Positions 10,020-23,400 of a stretch of DNA of 62,000 nucleotides are shown here, in pieces. The notes under the pieces were generated by a model. That model saw nothing but the letters and a program-made list of their open reading frames with translations, had not been told where the DNA came from and did not search any database. A program made the translations under genes and the position numbers. Origin of the DNA: Phoronis australis (Eukaryota; Phoronida; Phoronidae); assembly GCA_002633005.1 (NCBI GenBank), contig NMRA01000513.1, positions 7,702-69,701 on the forward strand. Direction: 5' to 3'. Every line of letters starts with the position of its first letter. The first letter of the stretch is position 1.

Positions 10020-10772
10020 CGACATTTTTGCGTCTTTTTTAGTAAACATACGGTTCGTTAATTATCCCAGACATGTGCTTCAGTTAATTACGGCTGCCTG
10101 TCATTTTATTAATTAGAGGTGCATTACTCCGTAAGTGACGTTTAGGGGGTTAAGAATTTCTCGCCATTTCGTTTCTAGTGTGTTCGAGTTACTGTTAGGA
10201 TCTGTTCTACTTTTGTTTTTTTTTTCTGGTCTCCTAAAATTGTCGGCACCACTTCCCATCGACCAGTATTCTATGACAAACTAGGTTGTTTGAAAAGTCA
10301 TTTGGATTTAGGAATCTATTACTTTGTAGTAGCAGTGGGTGGATACAGTATATGTTTGAGTGAAGCAGAATACAAACAACTGTAAAGAAGGATGAGGCAG
10401 AGAGCAGAGACTGAGGACAGACGCGGTGGTACGTCTCGGTGCAAGTACGGCGGAGCGTGACATCTTTCGGAAAGCGGTGTACTGGCATATCCAAAGTGCG
10501 CGTGAGAAGATAACGAGTACACCCCGGTACGCAGCAACAGTGCGGCATGTTGACTGACTCCAAAGTAAACCCAAACGACAATCAAAGTTATCACAACCGA
10601 GGTAAAACACAGTCAGACTACATGAAAACAAAATAGAGAGAAATTTTTAAACGTCTAAACGTCACTTCCGTAGTTAGGCACAACTAATTGATGAAAATAC
10701 CGGGAGCCGTTGTTAACTGAAAAACATGTCTGGAATAATCAACGAACCGTATTTTTACTAAAAGTGACATGA
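10020..10772. mobile_element. ~750-bp element with >120-bp terminal inverted repeats enclosing a THAP fragment
   Basis: About 10041-10178 is inverted at about 10633-10760. Shared blocks include AGTAAACATACGGTTCG, CCAGACATG, CAGTTAA.ACGGCT, ATTAATTAG and GTAAGTGACGTTTA. Divergence is about 20 percent. The minus-strand THAP-like start at 10548 lies just inside the right repeat. This organisation fits a DNA transposon remnant whose transposase began with a THAP domain, as in P-element-related and some other superfamilies. Alternatively, an inverted duplication may have captured the first exon of a THAP gene. Confidence 0.6.
10451..10548 (-). pseudogene. THAP zinc-finger N-terminal fragment
   Basis: From ATG at 10548 (minus) the frame reads MPHCCCVPGCT, then PVHRFPKD and LRRT. 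This matches the start of THAP DNA-binding domains: two cysteines of the C2CH zinc site, then the 'H-x-F-P' motif. The tryptophan normally following LRRT is a cysteine codon here. The second half of the domain (C-x2-H, AVPTIF) is absent from what follows, so only a first-exon fragment is supported. Confidence 0.5.
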
Positions 10773-11392
10773 AAAGTAATCGTGGGCGGAAAAAGTTAAG
10801 GTTAAAAATAAAATTTTCAATACCAATTTAAAGTTACATGTTTAATGACTTATTTCAAAATCGAAATTTAAAATCGAAACATGTTTAGCGTTCAAAATAA
10901 CACATTTAGAAAATCAATATCAATTTCAATCTTCTATGACAGTTATGTAATCCCATTCCATTTGAATCCTGGAACTGTAAAATGACGCACGTATTTGAAT
11001 TAAACGTGATTTGCTGTGTCCTTGTGTTTCACGCCTTGACTTCGAAGGTCCATGTAAAAATTGAGCATGATAAGTCATTGAATCAACAGGCTGGTGTTTT
11101 CTGAGCTGCCCAAATGTACATGTATATTACACAATGCTCTGGTGGGGTCTCGAGCACTGTTAACATGCTTAGAAGTCATTGGCTAATCTCGTTGGAAAAA
11201 CGCGAAAGTGAACTGGTCAGTGCCACTTACTTGTCGTTAATCTGGAAAAGTTGCCAGGGGTGGGCGTTATGTAATAAGTTAAATACCATGGACCGCAGAC
11301 AATACAGTAGCAGGAATATAGGTCACGGCAGTCGGACGCTATTCTTTGCCAAGGGAACTTTACATGTATAGTTCGGCCGGTGTGAAACGAAC
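10773..11392. other. Region upstream of the receptor gene
   Basis: No gene is seen. No convincing TATA box precedes the receptor start codon at 11393, so its promoter is not assigned; an untranslated first exon further upstream is possible. Confidence 0.4.
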
Positions 11393-11441
11393 ATGTCTCG
11401 AATATTCCTGTCGCTGTTGCTGTGTTATCTTTTCAGTACAG
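11393..11441 (+). CDS. Receptor exon 1: signal peptide
   Basis: ATG opens a typical signal sequence (MSRIFLSLLLCYLFST) and the exon ends in phase 1 at ACAG|GTATGA. It is the only short hydrophobic start found upstream whose phase fits exon 2. Confidence 0.75.
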
Positions 11442-14400
11442 GTATGATATTACACAGTCAGAATCAAGTGCATGGTTCTAATAATTCATATTTACTCCTC
11501 AATATTGGTTTGAGCACCTATTATGTTACCGTTATTATACATGTAAAATGTACACGCCGTTGCTAATTATTAATGAATTAAAATTTTTAGTGCCGCCTTA
11601 ATTCATTTGGCAATGTCTTAAGTGTATATTAGATTAGGTATTGTCACATTGATGTATTTCTAATGATTATAGTGACGGGACCTCGCCATTTTTAATTCAT
11701 CGATTTCTTTAAATGTTAATACTTTGTACTTTAGTCTTGGTCTGTTATAATTTGAAAAGGCATCTCCACCAGCTCGAACAATGTGAATTTTACACGGAAG
11801 CGTCTTAGAAGCCACATGTCATTATATTAATTACTGAAGTCTTTTTACAACAGGTTAATTGTGTTGTACGATGTCAATTACAAGTTTGAACTAAACAGCT
11901 TTATTTATACAGTATTCCTAAGGTTATTGATTTTTACGTCGGCGAAAGTAAAAGTTTTTTTTGGAAATGGGAGTTCCTCGAATGTTATCGTGTATGGTTT
12001 TCAACAAAGAGTTGTTATTTTTTTCATATTTTATGTTGACGCCCATTGTGTTTTCTTTAAATCGGAACATAATACGGCAGCCTGAACTTCTTTTTTTGAG
12101 ATATTTCACTGACTTTCTCAAAAACGCTCCAATATTGAAGATCACGATCACCCGTTCCATTTCACTATATGGCGATTAGGTTGTCGGGATTGCGAGAAAT
12201 GTTCAGAACCAGTGGCGGACTTAGAGCGGGCAAGGGGGCCATGCCCCCTCCCATTAAAATTCTCCCAGATTCCATTTGCCACTTCAAGGGTGCGAATGAC
12301 GGCAAAATCCTGGATCGCCCCTTGGAGAATCTAGAAGTTTCTTCATGAATAAATTCAGAATTGGCATTTCAGTTAAACGTCACACTGTCTAGTTTTGGGT
12401 GTGCTTTTTGTATACTATGACTTCATTGTGAAATTTGATGTGTCTGACCAATTATTAAACGCCGGTTTATAACAACAACTCAACGACCAATCATTTTTCA
12501 ATTAAATAAACTACATTGTTTTATTTTCTTTTATTTTATTTGATAAGAAATTCAGATAGGTACAGCATTATAACTAGACGCTGTTATGCCACAACGAATT
12601 CAGGAAACAAAGCATATTTCTCAAACGCTCAATGCGACGAAAAAATGCACTGGGGCAGGTCGGTGGAAAGACGAATAATTAACATGTACCGCCTGAGTGA
12701 CGGAATAAAGTCGCCTGTTGATCAGCCTGTCAGCCACGGTTACAGAATGACTGCAAAAGCCTTTGTTTCGTTATCAGTATTTACAATAACTGGACACTGT
12801 CTGGCGGTCTTCTCGTCGTTTCTGGTGTCCAGTTTGAGATACCACCTGACACCAGCGCAAGTGGGTGACTGAGGGATTATGACATTTTTAGAACATTTTT
12901 CTCACCCAAAATATTGGCCTCCATTATCAGAAGGAACAACATTCCGGGGAGATCTTTTTCTTGTTGAGAAATCAACCAATTTCCACCTACGATCACATTG
13001 AATTTTACTGAAAATAATTCGATGAGTCTGTAAACTATAACTTTTCAGGAAATACCTTTGAACTTGAAAAGTCCAGGGCATCCAGATTAAATATGTAGCA
13101 ACTTTTTTGATCAGAAAGCTGTCTTTGTAGTACTTAATCGTTTTAAGGTTCTTGGGTGAGATATTTTTTTCTTCTGCTACATGTAGTGTTGAAAACAAAA
13201 ATAAGACCTACGTCATGTTATTTTTATTGGCTGAGAAGTTGTTATTTCATAGGTGTGACGGACGTACAAAATTGCCATACGTCTTTCGCAAAATTCCTGA
13301 CTTAATGAATAATCCCAGGGGTCTAAAATTTTGGTCAATAGTATCAAGTAAAAAGTTCAAAGAGAATCTGAAATTATTTAATTCTTGATTGAAAATTTTT
13401 AACGTAACTAAACGTTTTAGTACATATTCAATAGTACAATGAAATACACATAATTAGCTTTTTTATGACAATAATTAGCAACACACATGAAAATCAAACA
13501 AATTTTTAAGGTCAAATGACCCCAAAAATGGGTCTGTTTAGGCAAAAAATTGAAAGTTATATGACCAATTTGGTTCATGAAAATAGAGACTGGGCTTTCA
13601 GACGAGACCAGAAATGTAAGTCACAACTTCAATTTTTTTATCTTTAAATTGACCTTTCCACGGAATTACCCAACTAATTATTCCCTGTTCAAAACTTCTG
13701 GCTTTACCAATAAGAGTTGAAATTAAAAAAAGAAGCTGGTAACTTGCACTTGGTAAAAACTGCCTGTTCTTAACTGTTGTAATTGCTAGTTTGTAATTAA
13801 TTAATTGGGAACTGTACTTTTGCAAATTCCTCGCTCATTTTTCACAGTAAGTGATGAGATTGACCTATACTAAGTACATGATTTCGGTAACGATTCTCAT
13901 TCCAAAATTACATGAATATGTCCCCTACTGCCTCTCCTCACCATTTTATCGTCAAATTTCTGTTCGCACTATTACGCAGTTGACACATGTTTGCTCAAGT
14001 CAAGATTACGGCAACACTTTTTGCTTATAAATGAAACGGCATCAACGATTCTGAATGGTGTTCTTGCTGTTGTGAGATTCTCCTTAATTTTCGTGGCATA
14101 ACATAGAGCAACAAGAGGCAACATTTCACAATTTTCCGTATTTTTTATAATTGCGGTCATCTGACCCATTGCACACAAAATTCCTTGAAGTGGTACCCTG
14201 GTCATAAATTTGGACCTCATAAATAACCTGGCTCTATAACCGATTCTTGTTACTTGAGGCATACCAGGACCACCTTAGAAATTTGAAACGTTGGCCTGGG
14301 ACCATAGCCTGAGCCCGGGTCGGTGGCGACAGGTCTCGGCCAGTTTGACGGAAGAGCAATACACTAGAACTCTCATATGCGAGGCCGCAACAGAAGCGGA

Positions 14401-17400
14401 ACTTGTTGACTCGCCCGGGGCTTGAAGATGGTGTTGGCTGGTCAGGGCCAGAACCAAGTTCCTAACGAAATCGCAAGTCAGTGAAGGGGCGTATAAATAG
14501 GCATCTATATGCTGCGTATCATCATTCCCCACCTCTGAATCGCCTGAACTGAATTCGAGTTCACAAATATCTATGAATTGGGCTATATTTTCGAAAAATG
14601 AGGAAGCAACTCTCCTTCGGTAGCCGCCCTTTAACTAATTCGGGAACCAATCACGGACGTCGTTTTCATAACATATGAAACGAAAGATCGAACATATAGT
14701 AAGTTAATCGCACATAAATATTTTCATTATGGAATACAAAAATGTTAACAGCTAATGTATAAAGTACATTGTATAAGATCAAATATAAATATTAGATATC
14801 GGATACATATATTTACATCAAACTTATTTTTGAACATTGAATTTTGCAACACATAACACGCCATATCCAACTATAAGGTAGCAATTAGTGCTATACATGG
14901 AAATTATCGAATCAATTGAAATTTTAATTTCTTGAAATGATCGATTGCCTTCCGTGGAAAAAACGAACATTGAAATGAGTGGCGCAGCACTGAAAAATGT
15001 GAGGGTTAAAGCCCCCTCAGCCCCCCCGCTTGGTTCACCACCTATAGACCATGTGCAGGGTAGCACTCAAAAAAGTGGGGCTATAGCCCCCCAGCCCCCT
15101 ATAATGTGCCGCCCATGATTGAGTAAGGCCTACAGTAGTAGATTTCTTGTATCGCTCTACTCTAGACGTATAAAATTGCTTCAAAACCACAGGCAATAGA
15201 TGTCGGCATGGAACGCGAAAACTCCTAAAAATATCTTTCTAACAGTTTCAAGTACCTAAACTACACGTCAACGGACTCATAAACACGGGCACGGACGCCT
15301 GAACACGACTCACTGACCTCCAAACACCGTCCACTGACTCACAAACACGGGAAAGGACCTACAAAACACGAGCCACGCACCCAAATACACGGGATACGAA
15401 ATCATATTCACGAGGAAACGAGGTTAACGGGCCGCCTAACACGGGTCACGGACTCATCGGCTTCCTGTGTCAGCTGACATCTTCATTTTGTCCGTAAACC
15501 GTGTTTGGCTGTCCGTTAACCGTGTTTCCTCGTGAATATGAGTCCGTGTCCCGTGTATTTGAGTGCGTGGATCGTGTTTTGTGAGTCCGTTCCCGTGTTT
15601 GTGAGTCAGTGGACGGTTTTTCCAGGTCCGTGAGTCGTGTTCATGCGTGAGTTCTTTCGTTGACCGTGTAGTTTAGGTACCTTGAGTTTCTCGTTCTTGG
15701 GACTGCTAGCGTACGTGTTATTCACTTTGAATATTGCAATACTGAAAATGTATTTCCAACATGTGCCGTTTTACCAGTTACCCTTCATAATCGGTAAGCA
15801 TATTTTACGCCGAATCTTGTTCAAATCTTAATTACGACATGCGACCACAGTCTTTTCGCTCAAGGTTTTCTATTTGCCATAAGTTCCCCAGATGTATTTT
15901 ACAAATCAACAGACTGCTGTACGTTTGGCAACATAAACAAGTTTAACGATATGCACGAGCAGGTGTGGGCGTAACCACTGCGAAAAGTCACGTGATAACC
16001 CAGCATATTCATCGAATTTCACAAAAATACAATTGTGAGGGGAAAGTAAACCTAAACTAATTTTATTTCTAAAGCGGGACAATATTGTAATTGAACGTGT
16101 CTGTACGTCTGTGGTGTTTACTTGAGATAAGAAGAGTTTAGTTTCTTCACTGAAGAACTTTTTTTTAGAATTTATGCATGCACAGTTCCGAAACTCTCTA
16201 GAGCTTAGGTTTCATATGAAGAAAGTAAGGTCTGGATGGTCAACAAACTATTGTAAGGCAAGGCGTTTTCATAGTCGATTTATCTCAGATCATTCTCTTG
16301 CATCCGCTTGGCACATATACCGTCGTTCCTTTTCGCAAGAGTTTAAGTCAAAGATATGAAATAAATATAAAGTGAAGCAGATACAGTGCTTTTCCAAGTT
16401 TAAGAAAGGAAATCACGCAGCTCTCCATTATGACTCCTATTATTTGGAACGTTACCCCCCCCCCCAAATATCTTTAACTAAAGACTCGGGTTTTAGTTAT
16501 AGATTTTTCTTATACCGCAGACCTATGAGGTTATTTCTTATCTTCTTATAGACAATTTATTCGCCAACATGTCTAGCTGTATATTTTTGTAGTGACTTTG
16601 AGTGTCAATACTCTTGACAAGGAACTGACAAAGAAGATTCTGGAAGGTTATGAAAGGTCAACCCGTCCCACAGACACTTTCCGAGATGCTGTGAACGTGA
16701 CCATGGAAATCGGGCTGCGAGAATTGTCGGAATTGGTACGTAAGAAAAGCCATGTTCAAAGTTTGAGTTATCTTAGAACCGCTTCTGGAGTATCTTGGCC
16801 CCAACAGCCAAATCTAATGTACTGTACACTTACAATTCGTTGTATTGGTTGTTTTATGGCAACTCGTAGTGTTTACGGGGCAAGTTGTACTTGAGAAATA
16901 TTACGTCACTGGTGAGGGTGTCTCTAATGTCAATTACTGGACGTGCCCGCGAAAACGATGTGCACATGCTTTGGTTAGCCAAGGGTTCCTTTCCGCGTCA
17001 TGGGAAACGTCATTAATTCGGGGTCCATTCAGTTAAACGAGTAAGTGCACAACTTTGTCCAGCAACTGGCCCGTTGAAGGTATTGCTTTTCTAAAGATAT
17101 ATGAACTAGATTATCTAAGGGTGGCAAGTATGTCACTGCCAACACATTCAGAAATATCACAAACTTCCTGAGAGCCAACTTTGGCTCAGTTGTGGACTGA
17201 ATGGCAAGGTGACAATGTTGTCCTAAATATCCGGTACTTGGCGAAGTTTTCAAGACGTCCACCCGGGTCAGTGTTTTATCTGTTAGGTAGTCCTCGATGC
17301 AAAGAAAATGCACTTGAAATTATTACAAGTAAAACCCTAATGCCATTACTTTTGCAAGTTGTTTTTATCCCTAATCACCACCGGCATTTCAGTAACCAGA

Positions 17401-20400
17401 GAGGCACCGAGATCTCCACGCTGTAGTACAAGATTACTTCTTAAATAACATGCACATTATTCATGTGTCCATGACGTAAATGTGTTGGCAAGCTTTGTTT
17501 TCGCCATTTACTTGTTTTTCAACAGAAGCCTTGGTAACGGTTGACCAGTGGAGCCGATCGAGATCCGCGGGATGGAAACTAACTTCATGAATTATCTAAT
17601 CGTCTGTGCCCAAACAACAAAGCTAACATAATAGCGAAGTACAAATCTCATAAAATTATTATCAAATACTGTGTTGGCCAGTACTCTAACAAAAGCGCAC
17701 TTTTCTTTTTGTTACAAGGTCCCTAGGGAGCTCAGTGTAAAAATTATTCTCCACAACGTGAGTGCGCACCTGCTAAGCGTGCTGAACTCTAGATTGTGGA
17801 CTCGTGTGTCTAGAACTAGGCCTGAGAGTGTTCACATGCTGTGCTATTAGCAGGCAAATGACCAAACCGTTTCCTATGACTTTTAACAGGCGAACCCAGG
17901 ATTTTGAGTTCAGGGGATAGGCCTAGTATTAGCCAGGATTTTGCTGTCAGACATTCACACTCCAGAACTGTCAAATGGAATCTGAGACAATTTTAGGGGG
18001 GACATGGCCCCTTGCCTCCCCTCTTAATCCGCCACTGTTCACAGTGATCATGTTTGTTGAAAGAACGTTCGTAATGAGTATGAAACTGCATAGTTAACTA
18101 CCTAAACGTCTGTACACATTTTTGCGATTGGACCACTGACAAGCATGCGGTGGAGCATCAATATCGTAAGATTTTCTTAGGTCGATTGTGCATTAAGATG
18201 CGCCATTCTTCCCACCACAAATTCTGTTGGCCACTGTATTGTTATTACAATTGACCTATACAGTAGTTTTTTGACTTGTTTCCCATGTAACTTATCTGTC
18301 TGCAAGATATTTGTTTGAGAAACTGAAAAAGCCAACGATAGATAATACACTCCAACTGGCATGCAGCGCAGTAGCTTTAGTTGTTAACTTAGTTGGTAAA
18401 CGATCGCCGACCTCGTTACTTCCGCTTAGGAACCGGGCATTATGGGTTTTACAGCCAAAAACTACGCTCTGTGGGATATTTGTTGGGCGGGATAGACTTT
18501 TTCTTGTTATCGGCTTTGAAACGGCGAAATGCATGTTTTTGTGATTTTGTTACAGATCATCAAATTTCACTGATGTCTGTAAGACGTTCGCTGAAATCAG
18601 ACCACCCGGTTCATTATCGTTGAAATACGCTGATACTACATGCACATGTACCTTGTGGGATCCAGTTCAGCGGCAGAGCGGAATTCGGGTGTTCGAAACC
18701 GCGATATTCTTAATTGTGAGAAACTATATTGCTTTCCGAGAATGTAACTTAAATCCAAATTCAAATTGATCGCCTGTAGTACGCCGTAAAATGTAACAAT
18801 TTCGTAACAACAGTTACATTTTACATCACTGTTACACTTCACGTTGCTAGGCCTCTCCTAAAATGTAGGAGAGGTCTAGCAACGTAAAGTAAAATGTAAC
18901 TGTTGTTACATTTTATATAATTGTTACAATTTACGTCGAATGCAGGTGAAAATCTGTCAAAAAGCGCCAGCTAGAATTGATAGCTGTGCCTCTATGTACA
19001 TTCCATTGCTTTTTATTGAATAGTTTCTTGGTATAAAACAATGAAACCCGGTACAGTTTCAACTCCGGACGAAAGGAGTCACCAGGATTGTTAGAACTTT
19101 CTTGCAATCTTTTCTTGGCTCTCACAGGTCACAAATCAGCTGTGTATCCAGCATTACAGTAAACACACTTCCTTTGGTAAGCACAACAAAAACAATGACG
19201 TCGTATTTTGGCTAACATTTATCGCATTTCTGATGGAACAAACGGCCATAACAATTTTTACGGAGAATTCAATTTTGAAAGCCAATTTGATAGTTTGATT
19301 TATTTCAGCCAGTGTTCTATTGCCTTGGAGTCATTGTTTATGCAGTAATTGCCCTGCTCCACACAAACGGATCGAGCCCAAAGTTTCTGATCGTGACGGG
19401 TTCTGTCTACCTACCACCTTAGTTGCGAATTTAGTGGTGGAAGGAAACAAACTTACGCATTCATTTTTGGGCAGACTGAAAGATTTTTGCCAGTTCAACA
19501 CCAAAAGGTCGCCTTTGAGAAGAGCGAGCCAGTATTTTAAAACAGTGGCGGCTTATTCCCGTGTTTAAACTTTTTAAAAGCTGGAAGAAATAGTATTGTT
19601 CCTATGTTTTCGAATCGGTTTGAAAGAGTCGAGGTAGCAACAGATCAAACCGTGACGTGTACACGTAACATGGGAGAACTACCTGGGGAAATAAAAAATG
19701 GTTTGGCACTCTGAAAGATTATGATCCTTTTGCTCAAACCGGCTCTCGGTCGATAGTTTAAAGAGGCAATAGTGCGAAGAAAGCTGATTGTCTGCCTTTC
19801 AGACTACAAAACATACACTTTCTCTCTCTCATTTTTTTGTAAGATAAAACTTCAATTAAATTGGCTATTTAGTCAATGTTCGTTAGTCCGAAGCACATAT
19901 CAATAAATTCAGAGGTTGGATATTCTACTCTTAACGGACGTGAAGTTAAGTGTCTCATGAGACGCCACTTTTGGGGTGGCAGCTCTGCGTTTTTGCTTCG
20001 TACAATCCACCTTCAATGAAGTTTAGTTCAAAGTAAAAAAGTATAGGGACCCGTTACACACAAAATTGTTGCGTGTTTCGTATGTTACCATCTTTTCTAA
20101 TGGCCCGGTGACACCAGCCACGGCTGACTAGTCGGCAGTCCTCGAAAAATTTCTGCCTCCGGAGTTCCAACTTAACGCGATTTTTGAACTTACACGTCAT
20201 CATGAAACCAGCCCCAGTTCTTTGAAAAGGAATTTCTTTAGCAAGAGAAAAAATGATAACATGGTGGGTATCCTCACGTTTGGACGCAAGTCACAAGTAA
20301 AACATTGCAGTCTGCAGTCAGTTCTTCGTGTGAAACTACAGAAAGAAATTATAGTTATATTAACAAACAGTATCGGGCTTGCCGATAGGCCAAATTTTTT

Positions 20401-23400
20401 GAAGTTGGTGCACGTCTAAACAAGTTTTTAATTCCCAACCACCTCGTTTCCAAAAAATTTGGTCTACTGTGCATCAACACCTGTCACCCCTTTAAATAAC
20501 TGGCTTTCCAATGTGGGAACCCGGTGAAACCACTGAATCATAAATGAAATGATTTCAAAATATTTGAGGACCATGATGTATGAGCACTTAGCAAAATATG
20601 TATTGAGTATATTGCAATGTGTCCTCGTTAAGTAAATTCAATAATAATGATAATGATTATGATAATGATTAGGATTATGACTCATACCCTGTCAGCCCCT
20701 AGGGTATTCTTATATTAAGCGAAAAGTGCCGTCCAAAAGGGTGTTTTTCACAGCAAGAATGCTCTCCAAAATGGTGCCATTTTGACAAAGTACATGTACT
20801 ATCTAAAAAGGTGCTTTTTTCTGAATTTCTGGAACAGAACTGTTTGAAAATGTGAATTTTGCACAACATTATTCTCTAATAATTCAGTCGTTGGGGTGAA
20901 GCTGCTGAGACTTGTGATTTTTAGCCGGAAGTTTACTTTGGAAAACAGTCAGGAAAACTTACCCAGCTGACCCTCGAGTCTTAAGCTGAGAGATTGAATG
21001 AAGTGCAGCCTATGCATGGAATACCGGATGTGCCGTCTCGATTGACATTTCAATCTGACTTCACATTTGAAATTTAATTTATTTCTTTACATTTCAGGTA
21101 CAAAATGTGCAAACGCTGACAGTAAAAGCATGGATCAGACTCGTGAGTAACTCATTCTCCTGTCTTCCATTGCATGCAGCGTCATACTCGAAATCCAGTT
21201 ATTTTGTTCGAGATGGTCGGGAACCTTTGTGTTGATTCTTTGTTACAGGGATTGACACGTAACTTTCCTGATGACACGTGACAACACCGCTGACAGATAT
21301 AGACAGATATGGAGTTCATTGACTGCCCCAACAACAGCGTCATGTATCCATAATGTGATTTATTTCGGTCTATATGGGGAACTTGAAGAGCGAAATGTCT
21401 GCCATGCAGCAGGAGATTCGATTGTCACCATCTGGCATAACAAGGGAATAAACATAATCATAATGATCTGTTTGCCGTCGTTGGTGGATGATAGTGCCAA
21501 CGCAGTCACTCAACGTCTGTCATGAAACGATTTTGAATGAATGTTACGTGTAACTATTAGACACTTATTACACAGGGTCGAAATTGCGCAGGTTACGAGA
21601 TGTTGAGAATTAATGAAAGCTATACCCAATGTTTGCGCATACATGTACGATGTGATTCATATTGATGCACAGGCCTTTAAAACGTGCTATTGAACTAGTG
21701 AAATGAATATAGCTTCCACTGAAAGACGTGTTTTAAGAAACAACCGTATATATCCCAATTTCCCCTACTCGCTTGTCGCTGTCGTTTCGTTCGTTCCCTA
21801 GCCAGCGCTTTCACGTGAACGTGATTTTCTCGGTGGTGTGTGATCACAAATAGGTTGAAACCCGAAGAAGGTTCGTTACCTCAGCAATTGTGTTAGGCTT
21901 AAGTCTAGCTCTGATAAAATACACAGGAAAGTATTTAGTCTTAAAATGGTTCCCTGTGTAACCTTCGAACTAGAAATCAGCTTATGTCATTAAACTTTCG
22001 AAATAGTAGACAAAGTGACTCCAACTGTTCTTCTTTCAGTACTGGTACGACGCTTCTCTAACCTGGAATGTGTCCGACTACAAAGGTGTCACGACAACGG
22101 AGTTATCGACGGAGCAGATTTGGCTTCCCGATATTGTTCTGTTCAACAGGTATGATTTAATTCTTCTATCTGTAGTTCTTCATTGTTTTCACATAAAAAA
22201 CATCCCAAGAGAATTTGTAAAATTTATACTAATTAATTTGACTTCGCACCTCTCCATTGTTGCGTCCTCGGTTTTTCATCTTGACTCAAACAGTGCCCAA
22301 GGTAGCGTTGCGTCGTCTGTAAAGTTAAGATTACGGAAGAAATCGAAACATAATGCAGGTGAAAGGAGAGTGCGTTGGGAGCTTTTTCGTCCCAGGCCCC
22401 CAGCTTGCTTGCCTATATTAGCAAAATGGCAACCACTGAAGTGATTAGTCTATTTATCCTTCGACTCTAGGGTATATCTCGGTGTCACGTCATTTGACCT
22501 CATTTTACGATGTTAAACTACGAGCAGTTTATCAAATGTTCACATAATGCCTCCATTTCTCTAATTTATCTGAATAAGTATTGCTGCTCAACGATTTCAG
22601 TTAAACGCTGTTCCTTTCTTGTTAACTTGTATGAGTTATCACACCAGAAGCACTGTTCTACTGTAATTCAAAGCACTCTTATGTTTAAGTTAACAGAGAG
22701 CATATTGATCGTCACCGGCGTTTATCACCACAGTGGCGGATCTAGGATATCACAAGGGGGGGGCCAACATTTTGTCCGGCTGTAAACATTTGTGCAAACT
22801 GAACCACGATTGTAGATGCGCATAGCACCGAATGGGAGTGTTGGCAATAATGACGGGATTGCTTTGAAAATCGTCTTAACATAAGGTTTGACAAAGAGAG
22901 TATTGCGAGTTTCTGAGTGATTCACTAAGGCTTCGATTAAAATTCCCATCTTACCAGCAGCTTCTGTTTTTTCATCGTCACTCAGGTTCTATTTTCTTTA
23001 AAAAATGAAGTAAATTTTCTTCATTGCACAGTGGAGCAGACGACGGAAACAGTCAAAGTGCGCAGCGCCACTGCCGGTCGCCTGGGATATCGCGGGAGAG
23101 CCTATACTAACCACAGTTCCGTTACGAATGCGCCGTGTTCCGAATTTGACACTTGAAATTGGATTTGAGCCCCCCCCCTCAACACTAAAACTGCACACAT
23201 TTAAATCTTTTTTCATCCGCATAATTTTAATTACCGGGGTTAATTAATAAGATCAACATTTTCCTACGCTCTTACTGTTTTATTTTTTGCGGCAGCCAAG
23301 TGGGGGGCACGGGCCCCCTGGGACCCCCCCTAAATCCGCCTATGCACCAGTAATATAACTCAAGTTATGGTAGCTAAGGCTTTGAAACATGAACTTTATG

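Noticed and set aside
10234-10581. The full 115-codon minus-strand frame as a complete protein
   Set aside because: Only the stretch from 10548 to about 10451 resembles a THAP start. The rest loses the domain pattern and is probably intron or decayed sequence.
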